The translations under genes and the position numbers were made by a program. The notes below the pieces were generated by a model, which ran no database searches, was not told the origin of the DNA, and saw only the letters and a list, made by a program, of their open reading frames with translations. 64,000 nt of DNA from Rotaria sordida (taxonomy: Eukaryota; Rotifera; Eurotatoria; Philodinida; Philodinidae): positions 1 through 64,000 of the forward strand of contig CAJNOL010000625.1 of assembly GCA_905250125.1 (NCBI GenBank), read 5' to 3'. Position 1 is the first letter of the stretch. Each line of letters begins with the position of its first letter. Shown in pieces: positions 35,806 through 49,118 of the stretch.

Positions 35806-38009
35806 CGTGAGTTTTGACTTATCGATCTTCGATTATCTTGGATTAAACTGATTAAGAAAAGTATAAAACTAATCCCTAATTGTTTATTAACTTGTTATTA
35901 AAATCACATTTGATTCAGATCCGATATATTTTCCTTCGATTACTTTTCGTAGAGCTTTTTCTAGACTATCAGAAGCTTTTGATATCAATCTAGCCGACAC
36001 CGTTTCCCCATTGGCTAGGGTGCACAAACATACAGACAGACTTTAGAATCAGCCACATATGTAGAACTGCAAACTTATTTTATGTTATATCATCTCTCTC
36101 CTTCAAACCAAGAAAAAACCATTATCTTTAAAAAAACCTTCCGCAGCCAAAAACTCATTTCAAAAACTTTTACGAAAACTCGTGACGGATTCAGATTTCC
36201 CCATCTTTGAAGTCTTTGGTCAAACCTTATAGCAAACAGTTTTTTCTGTAAAATACTTTTTCCTTTCTAAAAAGGTCTATCTCAAAAACTAATCACAGAT
36301 TTAGATTCGTCGACCTCGAAGACGTTTGTTCAAACTTTATAAAAATAAATATGGAAACCTCGTATTTAAATCCGAGAGTTATGTGTACTTCAAAAAGTGA
36401 ATGAGACAGATAAATCGTTCTAGAATATGGGGATATAAATGATCCTGGCAAACCTTATCTATAAACACTTGATTTCTATTGGCTACTGCTCAACCAATAG
36501 GATTTGGGGATGAACACAGAGAAGATTTGAACTCTTCACCTTGATTTCCCCTAAGAAAGTCGTTTTTCCTATAACTTGATTTCTATTGGTTTCTGTTCAA
36601 CCAATGGGATGTCGAGGCGAATCGAGCACAGATTCGAGTTCTCCACCCCAGAAAACCTCGAACTATCATCTCTGTGATCGAAAGATAGAGCTCTATTTGT
36701 GGATCAATTAGAACGTGGACAAAAAACAGAACCGAATTCCGTTTAATTATCTTTGCAATAGCTGAGTTGACTTTCTTGTTTCCTTATGTTTTATATACCA
36801 CTTTTTAGCTCGTGAAATTCTCTATCGAATGGTATATAATAGTTGGAGTTTTATTTGACTATGATAGGAAAAGTTTTTTACGAAAGCGGAGATAGGTCGA
36901 TCTTCGGATAGGGAAAAATGACTATTTTTGCAATAATTCACCAATGGCTCGGCCAATCATTCTCATCTTCGAACTCGACCGAGATATTGTTGAGACTAAG
37001 CTGTGTAGAAAATTTCATCGTGATCGGACTCTCCTTTCAAAAGTTATCGTGTAAACGGACGGCCGGCCGGCCGGACACACTGACCGATTCTAGAGCGTAC
37101 TCACTTTTTGAGTACACAAAAACGCCTTTTTTTATCAAAGAAAATGTCTTTTTTTATCAAAAAAAATGATTTCAAACAATTTTCAAAACTAATACTACCA
37201 ATCGATTCGTCGACCTCGAGAACGCTTGATCAAACTTTATAAGAAAAACACTTTTTTGCTAAAAAAACCTCTCTTTTTCGTAAAAAACATCTATTTGAAA
37301 AAATTTTCAAAAAATAATGTCACCATTCGATTCCTAGACTCCAAAAATCCATGGTAAAGATTTTAAAGATTTGTGAGCCACTAGTCCAGTTGATATACGC
37401 ATCTCTAATTTCTGATTGGTTAGGACAGACATGCGGCCAGACGGACAGACAAACTTTAAGGATATTTAACCCCGTATAACCCTTTCTTTCAGAAGAGGGA
37501 ACAAGCGTAAACCATAACACCTGATAATAAATAAAAAAGAAATCTGATTGGCTGATTTGCCTCTCCCCTGAAATCCCATTGGTTGAAGCCACAATGTCAA
37601 AAAACCCTATTAGTCGAAATCTCGATCCAAAATAACCTTATTGGATCAAATTGCAGGGCAAAGAAATCTGATTGGCTGATTTGCCCCCCCCCCCCTCAAA
37701 TCGTGTTGGTTGAAACCGCAATGTCAAAAAAACTTATTGGTCAAAATTCCGACCAAAAATAACCGTACTGGGTCAAGTTACAGGCCAAAGAAATCTGCTT
37801 GGCTTGGACGGACAGACAGACAAATTTTAAGCATTTTAGCCGGCGTACTTAAACGCCCTATAACCCTTTCTTTCAGAAAAGGGAATTATCCTACACAATG
37901 ACACAAATACCAACGTCTTACGGTTCTCTAAGAACTTTTCTCGAAGATATCGTATTCTAATTACTACTAATCTAATCACTTATACAATTTTGAAAAAGTA
38001 ACACCAGAT
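35806..38009. repeat. Mosaic of small direct repeats
   Basis: It contains two copies of a ~107-bp unit starting ACTTGATTTCTATTGG (36467 and 36574), two copies of a ~140-bp unit starting AAGAAATCTGATTGGCTGAT (37528 and 37668), and single units of the GATTCGTCGACCTCGA family (36297, 37198). Hairpins CCCTTTCTTTCAGAAGAGGG (37480) and CCCTTTCTTTCAGAAAAGGG (37864) each follow a GACAGACAAACTTTAAG-like stretch. CGGCCGGCCGGCCGG occurs at ~37061. No genes are recognised. Confidence 0.6.
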
Positions 38010-38765
38010 TCGAGTCCCTTGACCTAAAAAACCCTTCGGTCAACTCTTATTAAAAAAGATTGTTTAGAGGGTGGACTTCTTAGCCTCAAAAAATAGTACA
38101 AAAAATTGTTTTTTAAAAACTGATCTCAGATTCGTGTTCCTCGGCTCCGAAAACCCTTCGGTCAACCCTTATAAAATAATTTTACTTTGCAAAAAATTGG
38201 TCCTTTGTCCCAAAAAATAGTAGAAAAAATTTTTTTTTAAAACTGACCTCAGATTCGTGTTCCTTGACCCCGAAAACCCTTCGATCAACCCTTATAAAGT
38301 AATTTTATTTTGCAAAAAATTGGTCCTTTGTCCCAAAAAATGGTACAACAAATTTTTTTTAAAAACTAACCTCAGATTCGTGTTCCTCGACCCCGGAAAC
38401 TCTTCGATCAACCCTTATAAAAAAATTTTATTTTGCAAAAAATTGGTCTTTTGTCCCAAAAAATAGTAACAACAAATTTTTTCTAAAAACTAACCTCAGA
38501 TTCGTGTTCTTTGACCCCGAAAACCCTTCGGTCAACCCTTATTAAAAAATTTTGTTTTGCAAAAAATTGGTCCTTTGTCCCAAAAAATAGTGGAAAAAAA
38601 AATTTTTTTTAAACTGACCTCAGATTCGTGTTCCTTGACCCCGAAAACCCTTCGGTCAACCCTTATAAAATAATTTTATTTTGCAAAAAATTGGTCCTTT
38701 GTCCCAAAAAATGGTACAAATTTTTTTTTTAAAAACTAACCTCAGATTCGTGTTCCTCGGCCTCA
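38010..38765. repeat. Tandem array, ~122-124 bp period
   Basis: The phrase CTCAGATTCGTGTTC recurs at 38126, 38248, 38371, 38495, 38619 and 38741, spacing 122-124 bp. Each unit continues CCCGAAAACCCTTCG, TCAACCCTTATAAA, then TTTTGCAAAAAATTGG and TCCTTTGTCCCAAAAAAT. A degenerate seventh unit precedes at ~38013. Units are highly alike, so expansion is recent. Solo diverged relatives lie at 36297, 37198, 41390 and inside 25425-25895. Confidence 0.9.
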
Positions 38766-40852
38766 GTTACTCTAGTATGAATGTTTTCTGAGGTAAAATA
38801 CAGAGAATTTTCAAGGATAACATTTTGCTGCAATCTGATTGGATTAGGCAAACAAACGAACAAACAAACTTTAAGCATTTTTAACGACCCTATAACCCTT
38901 TTTTTCAGAAAAGGGAAAAAGGTTTTAAAGTGACACGTTTATTACTGATACATAATTATTTATCATGTATTTTCAAAAGTCACGATTTACTGGACAACAT
39001 TTCATTGTGAAAACTAATTTTTTTAATTTTTTTCTTCGACTTTTGTGAAATAAAAAATTTTATCCTCTTGTTACCGATGAAGATTCATTTATTAGTTGTC
39101 TTCAACATCAATATTCTATTTATCCTTTCGTCTCCCGAAGTTATTCTAAAATAAAATAATTTCTTTGCCATTATCTGACAATACGAGGAAGCTAATATTC
39201 TTAGTCATATCACTTGGTTTATGAAATCGACATGATTGAACTGGTTTGGCAGTATTTTATATATTATTTATTTATTTAATTATCTATCTAAATATATAAA
39301 TTTATATTCTTCGCGTACTAAAATGCATTACAAGGTCTAGAAAGCTAGTTTTCAGCGTAAAAATGATCCTAAACAGCAGTTTTTAGTTGATGAAACTCTT
39401 ATTCCCTAGGAGCTTGTGTGAACATGCAATCACTGAAGAGGACTGATTTCATTCGTTTCCACTTATTCTAAGTGACTTCTGATGGCTCACCATGATTTTT
39501 AGTGATTCCATTGGTTGATTCCGAATGACTCTATTGATTCTACTTGATGGGTGTGTGGGTGTGGGTTTGGCTGGGGTGTGGGTGTAACCAGTACATCGTC
39601 TGCGGAAATTGCGCGCAGAACCTTTCTTTTCTTCGAGCTTGTGATCAGCAAGTTTGCACTTCGAATGGCTTACTGATTGTTGTCTTGGACTGAGTTTCAG
39701 CTTCTCAAATGGCATACTAAAGAGCGAGGATTACATAAAACTTTCACGAAACTTCAGAGCGATCATGTTGTTTGTCACAGTATAGCTTTCTTTATAAAGT
39801 CACATCATTATCATCAGTAACTTCTTCAGAACTTTGAAGATTGAAATTGAATTTTAGCAAAATTATCATTTGAACCACTCCTATAACTTAGTAAGCTACT
39901 GTTGCTTTCTATATTGATTTCTTCAAATAGCATATAAATCATCATAGAATTTTAGTTGTTTTGATACACGCAAGAGGAAAGAACCTCAGATAATACTATG
40001 AAAAGAAAAAAACATCGAAATTTCGTTTCGTTATCTCATTGTTACTATGCGATACATAGAAGAAAGAAAAACAAACTTGGAAGTAATTATTCAATTCAAT
40101 ATGATAGAATATCGCCTATGTCATGATATAAACAAGAAAAAGAAAAACAACTGGCAGCATATACTGAAAATGTCAACTAGAGCATTTATCGAAAAGTGAA
40201 TCCACACGAAAATGAATCTGTTAAAGCTATTTTCTAGGAAAACCGAATCGCCTCGAAAAGGTTAAATTAAATAAATAGCAAAAATATTTTTTCGTTTATA
40301 TTCAAAAATACTTAGAATAGATGGGAAGGCTAGAAGTAATTCTATTTTCTCTCATTCATTATACAAATAATTTAACGAAAGATTTAAATAATATAATATC
40401 CGACTTCATACACACACGTAGACATTCAAAAATGGTGAACAATTCTGTTTTCTAATCAAAGGTAAAAGAAATCAAAATAAAATCTATTATACTCGCAACA
40501 GAAAAAGGCAAGGATGTCACATTAATATTATAGAACGATGTTTTCTTTCTCTTGTTCCGTCTTTTTTTCTCTATCAACTACAGACTCATGTTTGTACAAG
40601 CATATATTCTTTAGTTATTCACCTGGAGTAATGTTTTGTGTTGTTTACGTCGTTTCATCTCTTAATAATATGTATCTTGAATAACTTCGCAATTCAGTGA
40701 TTGTTAGGAAGGGCATGATATTTTATAAAATGTTTTATTAATTTTACTCTTCCTTTTTCATTTTATTTTTATTACAACGTTTCGAAGGGCACTTCCTTCT
40801 TCGTCAGGTGTTATAAACAAATGAATTAAATTTACAAAATGAGAACACACGT
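38766..40852. other. Intergenic, with second telomere-like G-rich patch
   Basis: A hairpin CCCTTTTTTTCAGAAAAGGG-type sequence lies at ~38896. Bases 39546-39590 read GGGTGTGTGGGTGTGGG and then GGGGTGTGGGTGT, another TGTGGG-like patch, here without a flanking palindrome. The motif ACGTTTCGAAGGGCACTTCC at ~40779 resembles a phrase common near retroelement or intergenic repeats. No gene is recognised. Confidence 0.5.
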
Positions 40853-41064
40853 ATATATACAAATACAAGAAATTGAACTTTTTTTTAATATTTATCCTTT
40901 TTTTATAATATTCAATAGTGGAACGGACGACAATGAAGAAAATGGGTGATATATTTTCTTTCCGGTCCAGTGTTATTGTCTTGTTGTCGTCCTTTCCACT
41001 ATTGAATATTATAAAAAAAGGACAAATATAAAAAAAAAAAGTTCAATTTCTTGTATTTGTATAT
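40853..41064. repeat. Inverted repeat, ~80-bp arms
   Basis: ATATACAAATACAAGAAATT at 40853 pairs with AATTTCTTGTATTTGTATAT ending at 41064. The pairing runs through the poly-T/poly-A tracts and CAATAGTGGAACGGACGACAA. The loop is about 55 bp. It lies just before the scaffold gap, where such hairpins commonly break assembly. Confidence 0.85.
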
Positions 41065-41149
41065 GTCACAGTTGACATGGGAATTCAGTTGAGTTTGGAA
41101 TACATGTTAATACTATGAGTCACACGATAATTAATGTTTGTTTACTATT

Positions 41150-41249
41150 NNNNNNNNNNNNNNNNNNNNNNNNNNNNNNNNNNNNNNNNNNNNNNNNNNN
41201 NNNNNNNNNNNNNNNNNNNNNNNNNNNNNNNNNNNNNNNNNNNNNNNNN
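41150..41249. other. Assembly gap of 100 N
   Basis: Exactly 100 ambiguous bases, the usual placeholder of a scaffold join of unknown size. Linkage and distance of features on either side are therefore uncertain. Confidence 0.99.
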
Positions 41250-42277
41250 CATTAGTAAAAGAAATTGCGCCGACATTTTATCAAAATTAGACTAAAGCTG
41301 TTTTTTTATTTCTAATTTTTAGTTTCTTTCATTTATTTCCAAAAGTAGATATTTCGTCAGTTTAAAAATGTTCATATGAAGTGAAATGCAATTACAGATT
41401 CGAATTCCTCGACTCGATAACCATTGGCCAAACTTTATAAAAAAATCATTTTTTTCATAAAAAGGCCCTTCTTTGTCCTAAAAAACTCAAAATGAAAAAC
41501 TTCAAAAAACTAATCACGGATTCGAATTCCCCAATCCCGATTATCTTTGATCAAATCTTTGGTGTATTTGTTTTCTAATATCACACCTCATCATTGAAGA
41601 CATTAGCGAACGAACGCACGCACGCAGTTAGGAACAAACGTAGCTAACTCATTCGGCGTATGACCCTCCCTTCAGTAGAGGGAATAACGCCTAATATGTA
41701 TAGACAGCTAGGCATTTAGAATAGAGAAGAAAAAAGAATATAAAGAAGAAGATGAGCATCGAAAACAAATTTCGATCTAATATCACTGTTACACATCATA
41801 ACAAACAGTTCTTATTGAAAGTTGATTAGTATAATATTAATTGAAGAATGATCAAATATTAGAGAAATGTAAAATCTTGTTTTTACTATCAGACTTTAAA
41901 GAGAGAAAAAAGTTTCTTTAAACCTTTGTATAAGAAAATAAAGTACCTTTGCCACTAACTTTGGTATGTCATAAGTAATTAATAATAAAGTTTAAGTCAA
42001 ATATGGACTGTCTAGATGAATTATAGTGCTAATTACAATATTGTATTCAAAAAAAAAAAGAGATTCTTGCTTTTGTGTACATTGATCAATCATTTGTAAG
42101 AAAATGTCCTATTATTGTAGTTTTTAGAATTTATTACAAACATATAAAACATGTATATATATTCTATCATTAGATTTCTGTTTATTTTCTAAAGAAGTAA
42201 GGAAAGTTTTCCATTGACTGACTAAAGTAGGAATGAAATGTCTTTGCTGTGGACAAGGAAAATAATTATAATTTCTA
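41250..42277. other. Intergenic, repeat relics
   Basis: Two diverged units of the GATTCGAATTCCTCGACTC family occur at 41397 and 41519, followed by a hairpin CCCTCCCTTCAGTAGAGGG (41664-41682), the same order seen at 37198-37500. The rest is AT-rich without recognisable content. Confidence 0.5.
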
Positions 42278-42613
42278 CTATCCTAAATGAAGCAATTTAT
42301 GATGATTAAGTCCAAATAACATAGCACCAAAACTAATAACTGAACCAACAGTACGAACCAAATGAAGCATAGCCCATTTATCTAATAATCCTTTTCTTAT
42401 ACTAACATTAATTTGACTTTCACTTCCTGATTGAACACGTTTGTTATCTCCAATTATAAGTTTATTTGTTGGAAACATAAAAATAACTGTATATGGAAGT
42501 ATGCCAAGAAATATTGTTCCAGTAGTAATCCATAAATTACGATAAAATGGTGCATGAATAACATGTGTTCCATGTAAGAATGATAAAACTTTACAAATCG
42601 TAGGTAATGTTTT
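42278..42613 (-). CDS. DUF1772-like membrane protein, C-terminal exon only
   Basis: A single exon (acceptor TTTATAG before 42613) is open to a stop at 42278-42280, 111 residues. It has two or three hydrophobic segments and DKWAMLHLVRTVGSVISFGA near the end; W-x-x-L-H-x-x-R is the hallmark of the DUF1772 (anthrone-oxygenase-like) family. The first membrane helix and start codon expected upstream were not found in 42614-43422, so the gene is truncated or its first exon is distant. An overlapping frame starting at 42672 is out of frame with the family sequence. Function in animals is unknown. Confidence 0.5.
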   Translation of the reverse strand, partial: KTLPTICKVLSFLHGTHVIHAPFYRNLWITTGTIFLGILPYTVIFMFPTNKLIIGDNKRVQSGSESQINVSIRKGLLDKWAMLHLVRTVGSVISFGAMLFGLNHHKLLHLG

Positions 42614-43422
42614 CTATAAAGTCCATCATTGCTTTGATACTGGTGGTCGAATACAATAGCCCTTTCCGTCATTTGAAAAAAGAATATATTAATATTTATC
42701 GAATGAAAAAAATTCGCAGTTCACAACAACGAACACTTTTGAAAAGAAATTTGTTCATAATTCAAAAGTTTATACAAAAACCAATGTCGAGAAAAACGTG
42801 TGAACATTTTTTTTGTATATTTACCTAAAGAACTTTTTCATATGAGCATTAAATATGGTTAAATTACGTTCCAATTAAAAATTCATCTAGAGTCTTATTG
42901 AATAGCCTTCTAGCTACACGTTGAGTTATAATTGCAATAGCGCTCCTAATTTTCCTATCGATATGGTATTAATCGTTTCACTGGAGAGCTGTAAAAACTC
43001 ATCATGATCTCTATCGAAAACTTTTAAAATTGAAAGGCATGCTTATGAATTTTCAAATTAGATATCTTAGATGTAATGCCTATATGTTTACCTTGAAGAA
43101 TGTCTTTTTTTTTCTTTCTAGAAAAATCGATTTTTTTGTATGGGAGAGGTCTTAAAAGTGTTACATTTTATAACACAATTTTGATTCTTTTTGTTGACAA
43201 TGAAATTCGCATGAAAATTTACGACCAATGGTGACCTCTATATCTTAGTAATTTTCATGTTTTATCAAATCGAACGTTCCACCAATATGAACAAACGTTT
43301 ACTAACTAACTTATCGTAAATGAAAAGCAAATCATAAAATACCTATTCATTTCAATCAGTCTTTTATTTATTTCGATCTAGTCATTCATCTCATTTTTGA
43401 GATGTTCTTTTAAATAAAAAGA
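42614..43422. other. Intergenic, no gene seen
   Basis: AT-rich sequence between the DUF1772-like exon (-) and the ECT2-like gene (+). It should contain both promoters if these are functional. No motif or repeat is recognised. Confidence 0.45.
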
Positions 43423-46400
43423 ATGACAACAGAAAATATTTCACCATTGTCTTCAACTTCGAAAATTTATCATCGACAAAATAAATTTAAAAAAAACAGT
43501 GAAAATACTTCACCAACCAATGTTAATGATTGGAGTAAATATATTTTCTTTTTAATTAAATTTATTTTTGATTATTCCTAGCAATAACATTTTGTATAAT
43601 TGGTTCTGCTTGTTCAAATAAACGACTTCTATCTTCACTTGAAGATCGTTATGTATATGAATGTATTCATGATGAACGAGAAGTAATTCGTACATTAACT
43701 GAAACGAAAATTTTATTATCACAACGACAATTACGTATTTATATTGTTGATTCATTTGATGATTCTATATTTCAATATTTAAAAGACAATGAAGATATTT
43801 ATACAATTAGTTCTGAACTTGTATTATCATGTGCAGAAAAAGAAATTGTAAAAAACAAGAAATAAAAAAATTTCTTTTACTATCTAAAAATTATAATTTT
43901 AATTTCTTTAGGATATTCCTGTACCAAGAAGAAATCGACCATTATATTGTCAACATTTATCTTCAGCTGTCATATGTTTTGTTGGAATTCGAAGAGATAC
44001 ACATGTAAGTTAAACAAAAAATATTATTATTTTTCTTACATAATTTGTTTTTAGACGGAATTAAGTGATTTTGTTCATTATCTTGGTGGATCTGTACGAA
44101 AAGATTATAGTGATCAAGTAACACATGTTATATCACATGCAAATATCGGTGAAAAATATCTCGTAATGAAATTTTTTTTTTTATTAAAATATATATGATG
44201 ATGATGATGATGATTTTATTTATTATTTAGACAGCATTTAATATGGAAAGAAGTGAAATTCTAACAGAAGAATGGCTTTTACATTGTTGGCATGAACGAA
44301 ATAATCGACAATTTAATCCATTTGATTCTGAACTTATTCGAATATATCGTGCTAAACCATTACATAATCTTAATTTATTCTTTTTTGGTTTTAATAATGA
44401 TAATGAATTACAACATTTACATACTTTAACCAATGAACATGGTAAATTCTTTTTTTTTTATCGTTGCGGTTATTGTATAAAATACAAAATGTTACATCTT
44501 ACAGTTAGAATATTCAATTTAGACAAAAAATAAATAAATCTATATTTTTATTTTTCTAACAAGGAAATTATTTCAACTATTATCCACTATTTGCACTCAG
44601 AGTGTGAGGGTGAGGTATAGATGTAGAGAAGACAAATACTCACATCCATTTTCAACATGTGGACAAAATATCATTGAAAGCAACGTAAATCAGTTGAAGA
44701 CCTTCGCTTGTCAGTAGCACAAGATGTCATGTGTTGCATAATCTTTTCTTCTATTTCATCAACTTTTCTTTATTGACATCGGATAACGAGTGTATCATTA
44801 TCGACGTTCAATAATGATGTAAAGGTCGCAGGTTGTATGTATAAGAAAAAAATTCTATCACATAATCATATTGTTCCAACTACGAAATGAAACGAAGAAA
44901 AAACAAAAGATTGAGAAATTGATTTTCCAAAAAGTAAAAAAAAATTAGTCGATATTTTGGTCTAGTTACAAAAATTTGATCCATATCGGACACTGCTCTA
45001 TATACCGAATATGAGTATACAATTATGATAAATCACTTTGGATGGCTCTCTTGTAAAATGAAAACATTTCTATTTATACATCAGATAAATTAGATAAAAA
45101 TCTTTCTTTTTAGGTGGATTTATAACAAAAGAAATGAATGAAGCAACACATATTGTTCTTTCTGATATAAATTTATTTATATTGACATATCCATCATATA
45201 CACGTAAACATCGACAATATATTGTCCATGTACAAGTATGTATTAGTTAATAAGAATAAAAAACAGATTAAAATTATATAGAATATTTTTGAATTTTATA
45301 GTGGTTTTGGGAATGTTTATGTTTAATGGGTAAAGCTGATGAATCAATGTATATTGTTAATTTAACTAGTAATCAATCAACAACACCAGATTCTTCATTA
45401 TTATTACTTTCACCATCAATACATGGTGATAGTCCATTACATGATTCATCATTAAATACGACTGTTAAACGAAAACGTCGACATAAACATTTGTTTATAA
45501 ATGAACAAATTGATAATACACCAAATTCAAAACGTTTTAATAGTAGTGTTAATGAGAATGAAAATTTATTAGATGATAATATTGTTATAGGTAAATTATA
45601 ATGAATAATTTTCGAAATACAAAAAAAAGAAAATTTCTATTTATTATTGTAGAAAAACAACAAAATATTAAAAAAGATAATAAATATTTAATTGAAATGG
45701 AATTAAGAGAAACTGAACGAAATTATGTTACAATGTTATCAAATATTATTCGAGTAAGATTGATATTAGACTATAAAAAAGAAAATTTATATATAAACAA
45801 AGAATAATGATGACTAGCGGAATGAATCTTAATATTTGAAATTTATGACTTTATACAATACTAATCATCAGGTCGGCTGTAAAAATGTTGAAAAGTGTTT
45901 TAAAACATTCTAACAGGAATCAAACATAAGTCAATAGATAAAAAGGACAAAATTTATAATGTCATTTTTCTATCATTTAGTACCTGAAAATCTATATCAG
46001 GTATTACTTATCAACATTATTACTGGTTACTAGAGCCTATCGAGTCGTCTGTGGAATATACTAGGCGCCTCAGTGACTGAATACAACGAGACCAGAAAAG
46101 GTATGTCGTACTTTCGGGACGACTATCCAACTGTATATTAACCGGCGTCTACTGACTGGAAAATAAATCAATTGTAATGAAGGCATCCTTATTGTCAGAT
46201 CCACATGAACTGAATTTTATTACTGATTCTACAATTAACTTTTTATATTTATTCATCTATAGAGATAGTTTTTTTGGAAGAGCTTGAAAATCTCTAGTAT
46301 CCTATGTATTTCTCTTTTGTCTTGTATTCAATTTTCTGATGATTATGGGATAGATTTTTAATAGTATAATTCGATATGCTGATCGAATTTGAAATTTCCT

Positions 46401-48316
46401 ATCATTCATAAACTTTTGCAATGAAAAAAAAAAAAGAACAAAGAGGTAGTTGTAAAACCCAGGTTTTTAAAATTTGTCAACGAGTATGTCTAGATAATAC
46501 CCACAGTATTCATCAGAACATATAAATATAATTTTTTTAGAGACCTATTTCTATAGTGATGATAAATTCAAAAAGTTAATTGAGGAGACGATGAATATGT
46601 GAACCTGAATTTTCTTTTCACCGATACCCTTCTCCCTTTGATGAGTTGGAATCGACCAATATTTCATACTGAGAGCAAAATTAGGTTTAAAAAAAAGTCA
46701 ACGAAAACTAAAATACGCCAAAAGTATCAAGTCTCATTAAGCTCAATATTTTTTTTTATGGTTTTATTCGTCATATAGTTAAGAAAACATCTATGCATGC
46801 TTTTTGGAAAATATTATTTCATTATTTAGACAATTGATTTTTTCGACATGATAGTAAAGCATGTCAAATATAAGTGACACAGTGGTTTTTGGTTAGAGAA
46901 CGAGATCTATGTAGGCTAGTAGAGGAAAACTTCCTTTATCTAATAGTGTATGTATTATTAAGTTCTATTGTGTATCGTCAAGATTTGTCAATAGGTGGTG
47001 CAACCTCTGTCGTATTCGACTGTTGACGTCCCCGAGAGTACCCAATGAAACTTGATAAGACATAGAGGAAGTCTTTCTAGGTGAACCACAGGTCAAATTA
47101 TTCGAAAAAAACAGCATGAAGGTAAAAGGACTTTATTTACTAGTACCTTACAATCATACAGAGATCTCTACGCAGTATACTTATCATTTATATTGTTGAA
47201 TTTTGATTTTCAAAATTGATTAATGAATTTAACTTTTATATTAAACAATTTTTTTTCTTCAAATAGATTTTCAAAACTGAAATGGAAAAAGATGATCGTC
47301 GAAATGGTCCTATTCTTACAAAAGTTGAAAGTACACAAATATTTGGTAATATTGAAGAAATCTATCATTTACATTTATCTATTGCTGAACAACTTGATCG
47401 AGCTATAAATGAAGATAAATGTATTGGTTCAATATGTTTAACTAATGTTAGTATCTATAAAGTCTTAGAAAAGAAAATATCTTTTTTTTTTGTTTCAATG
47501 TCTAGTCTGTTGATCTTTTACGTGTTTATCAACCATATACAAAATTTTATGATAAAACAATTGAAGCAATTCATACATTAGAAAAAACTAATTCTCGTTT
47601 TTATGCTTATCTTAAAGTAATTTTCTTTTTTTTTTATATTGGAATAATATAATCTAATAAAATATATTATATTTGAATAGATTTGTGAACATAAAATTGA
47701 ATTAGGTAAACAACATTTAGTTGATTTAATGATACGATCTATTCAACGTTTACCAAGTATATTATTATTACTAGAACGTTTACTTAAATATACATCAATA
47801 ACACATATTGATTATCAATTATTAATTGATTCATTAGATAAATTACGTTAAATAGCAAAAAAATTAAATGAAGAAAGAGGAAAAACAGAAAAACATTTAT
47901 CAATGTTTAATATTGTTAATAGTATTGATAATTGTTCAGTAAGATAAGCAATTTTAATAAAGAATTTATTATTAAATATTTTCGTTTTTTTGTTAAATTT
48001 TAGCCAGAATTACTTGCTGCACATCGTGATTATATAGAAAAATTTTGATGTTATTAAACTTTCACAAGAATTAACAACAACACAAACACATTTAATTCTT
48101 TTCTTTTTTCTGATTGTCTTGAAGTATTTATCATCAAAAACATAAAAACGTACATTTTGATATTTTTATTTTCTTATTAGGTAACAAAATTACGTGTTAA
48201 TATGTGGAAAACCCCTGGTATGAAAACATCAAAAACATACAAACATATTGCATTTATTCAATTAAGTGATATTAGAAGTTTATTTGATATTAATCCAATA
48301 TCATTAACAATTGATG

Positions 48317-49118
48317 GTAAAAGTGATTGACTAGTTTTTGTTTTATAGATCTCGCACATTATCTTTTTTCGAAAATAAATACAATGAGCATAAGTTTTGC
48401 GCCTTCGTCCCCATATCAATAGGGTGAAGGTCGACGATTATTTGGTAGGTTTCCGTGGCAGTCGAGGACAACTGTAGGACTAATTTTAGTCCCGATCATC
48501 GGAATCGAGAAGTTACTGAGATCGAGACTACGAGAAAAAATTGTTTCGACCTAAATTAAAGATTATAGTTTTAAATATTCTATATTTTTAAGCAGATTAT
48601 CTTATAAATCATTAATTCTCTAGACCGAAACCGTTACCAAAAAAATCTGTTCCCGCACACATCTCTAGTAGTGATGTGTTGATTTGTCACAGACGTCATA
48701 TGATCAACGTAAAAAGTGCAGGGGACGATGGTCCGACCGGGGACGTATCATGAGTATAACATCCAGAAATATAGGATCTATTTATGTGCATTCGAAGAAG
48801 TTTTATCGCAGATTACGCACGTCTGGAATCACTCTCCCAAAAAAAAAACGCGAAACCTTCCAATATTGGCTGCGTCGCACCAGCCTTGAAAAATGTGAGC
48901 TGATCATTGCAGATATGAATGATGTGTGCAACAGGCCTATTTGCTAGTAAAATCGATGATTAAAATAATAAATATAATGTTAGATTAAGAAAAACATTCT
49001 ATACGTATTTTATATTAATATAATGAGCCTAAAAAACACATTTTAACCCTGAAGAGATTCTGCTAACAAGTTTTTATTATTTTTTTCTTTTATTTAAATA
49101 AAATTTTTCTTATTAAAG
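48317..49118. repeat. Insertion-bearing intron of the ECT2-like gene
   Basis: An 802-bp intron where neighbours are ~50 bp. The inserted part (~48380-48960) is less AT-rich and contains an 87-residue chance ORF (48684-48947) with no domain I recognise. Phrases such as CCGCACACATCTCTAGTAG recall MITE ends, but I cannot define both termini. Confidence 0.4.

Noticed and set aside
38010..38765. CRISPR-like array
   Set aside because: The ~122-bp period with whole-unit similarity and no short-repeat/unique-spacer pattern is an ordinary tandem repeat, in a eukaryotic genome.
40760..40830. ACGTTTCGAAGGGCACTTCC motif as evidence of a retroelement
   Set aside because: The phrase recurs in many unrelated repeats; no reverse transcriptase or GIY-YIG coding sequence is present nearby.
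42454..42672. ORF starting MTERAIVFDHQY as the N-terminus of the DUF1772-like protein
   Set aside because: It is out of frame with the family-like sequence, which enters through an acceptor at 42613.
48684..48947. 87-residue ORF in an ECT2 intron
   Set aside because: It lies in an intron insertion with different base composition and shows no recognisable domain.
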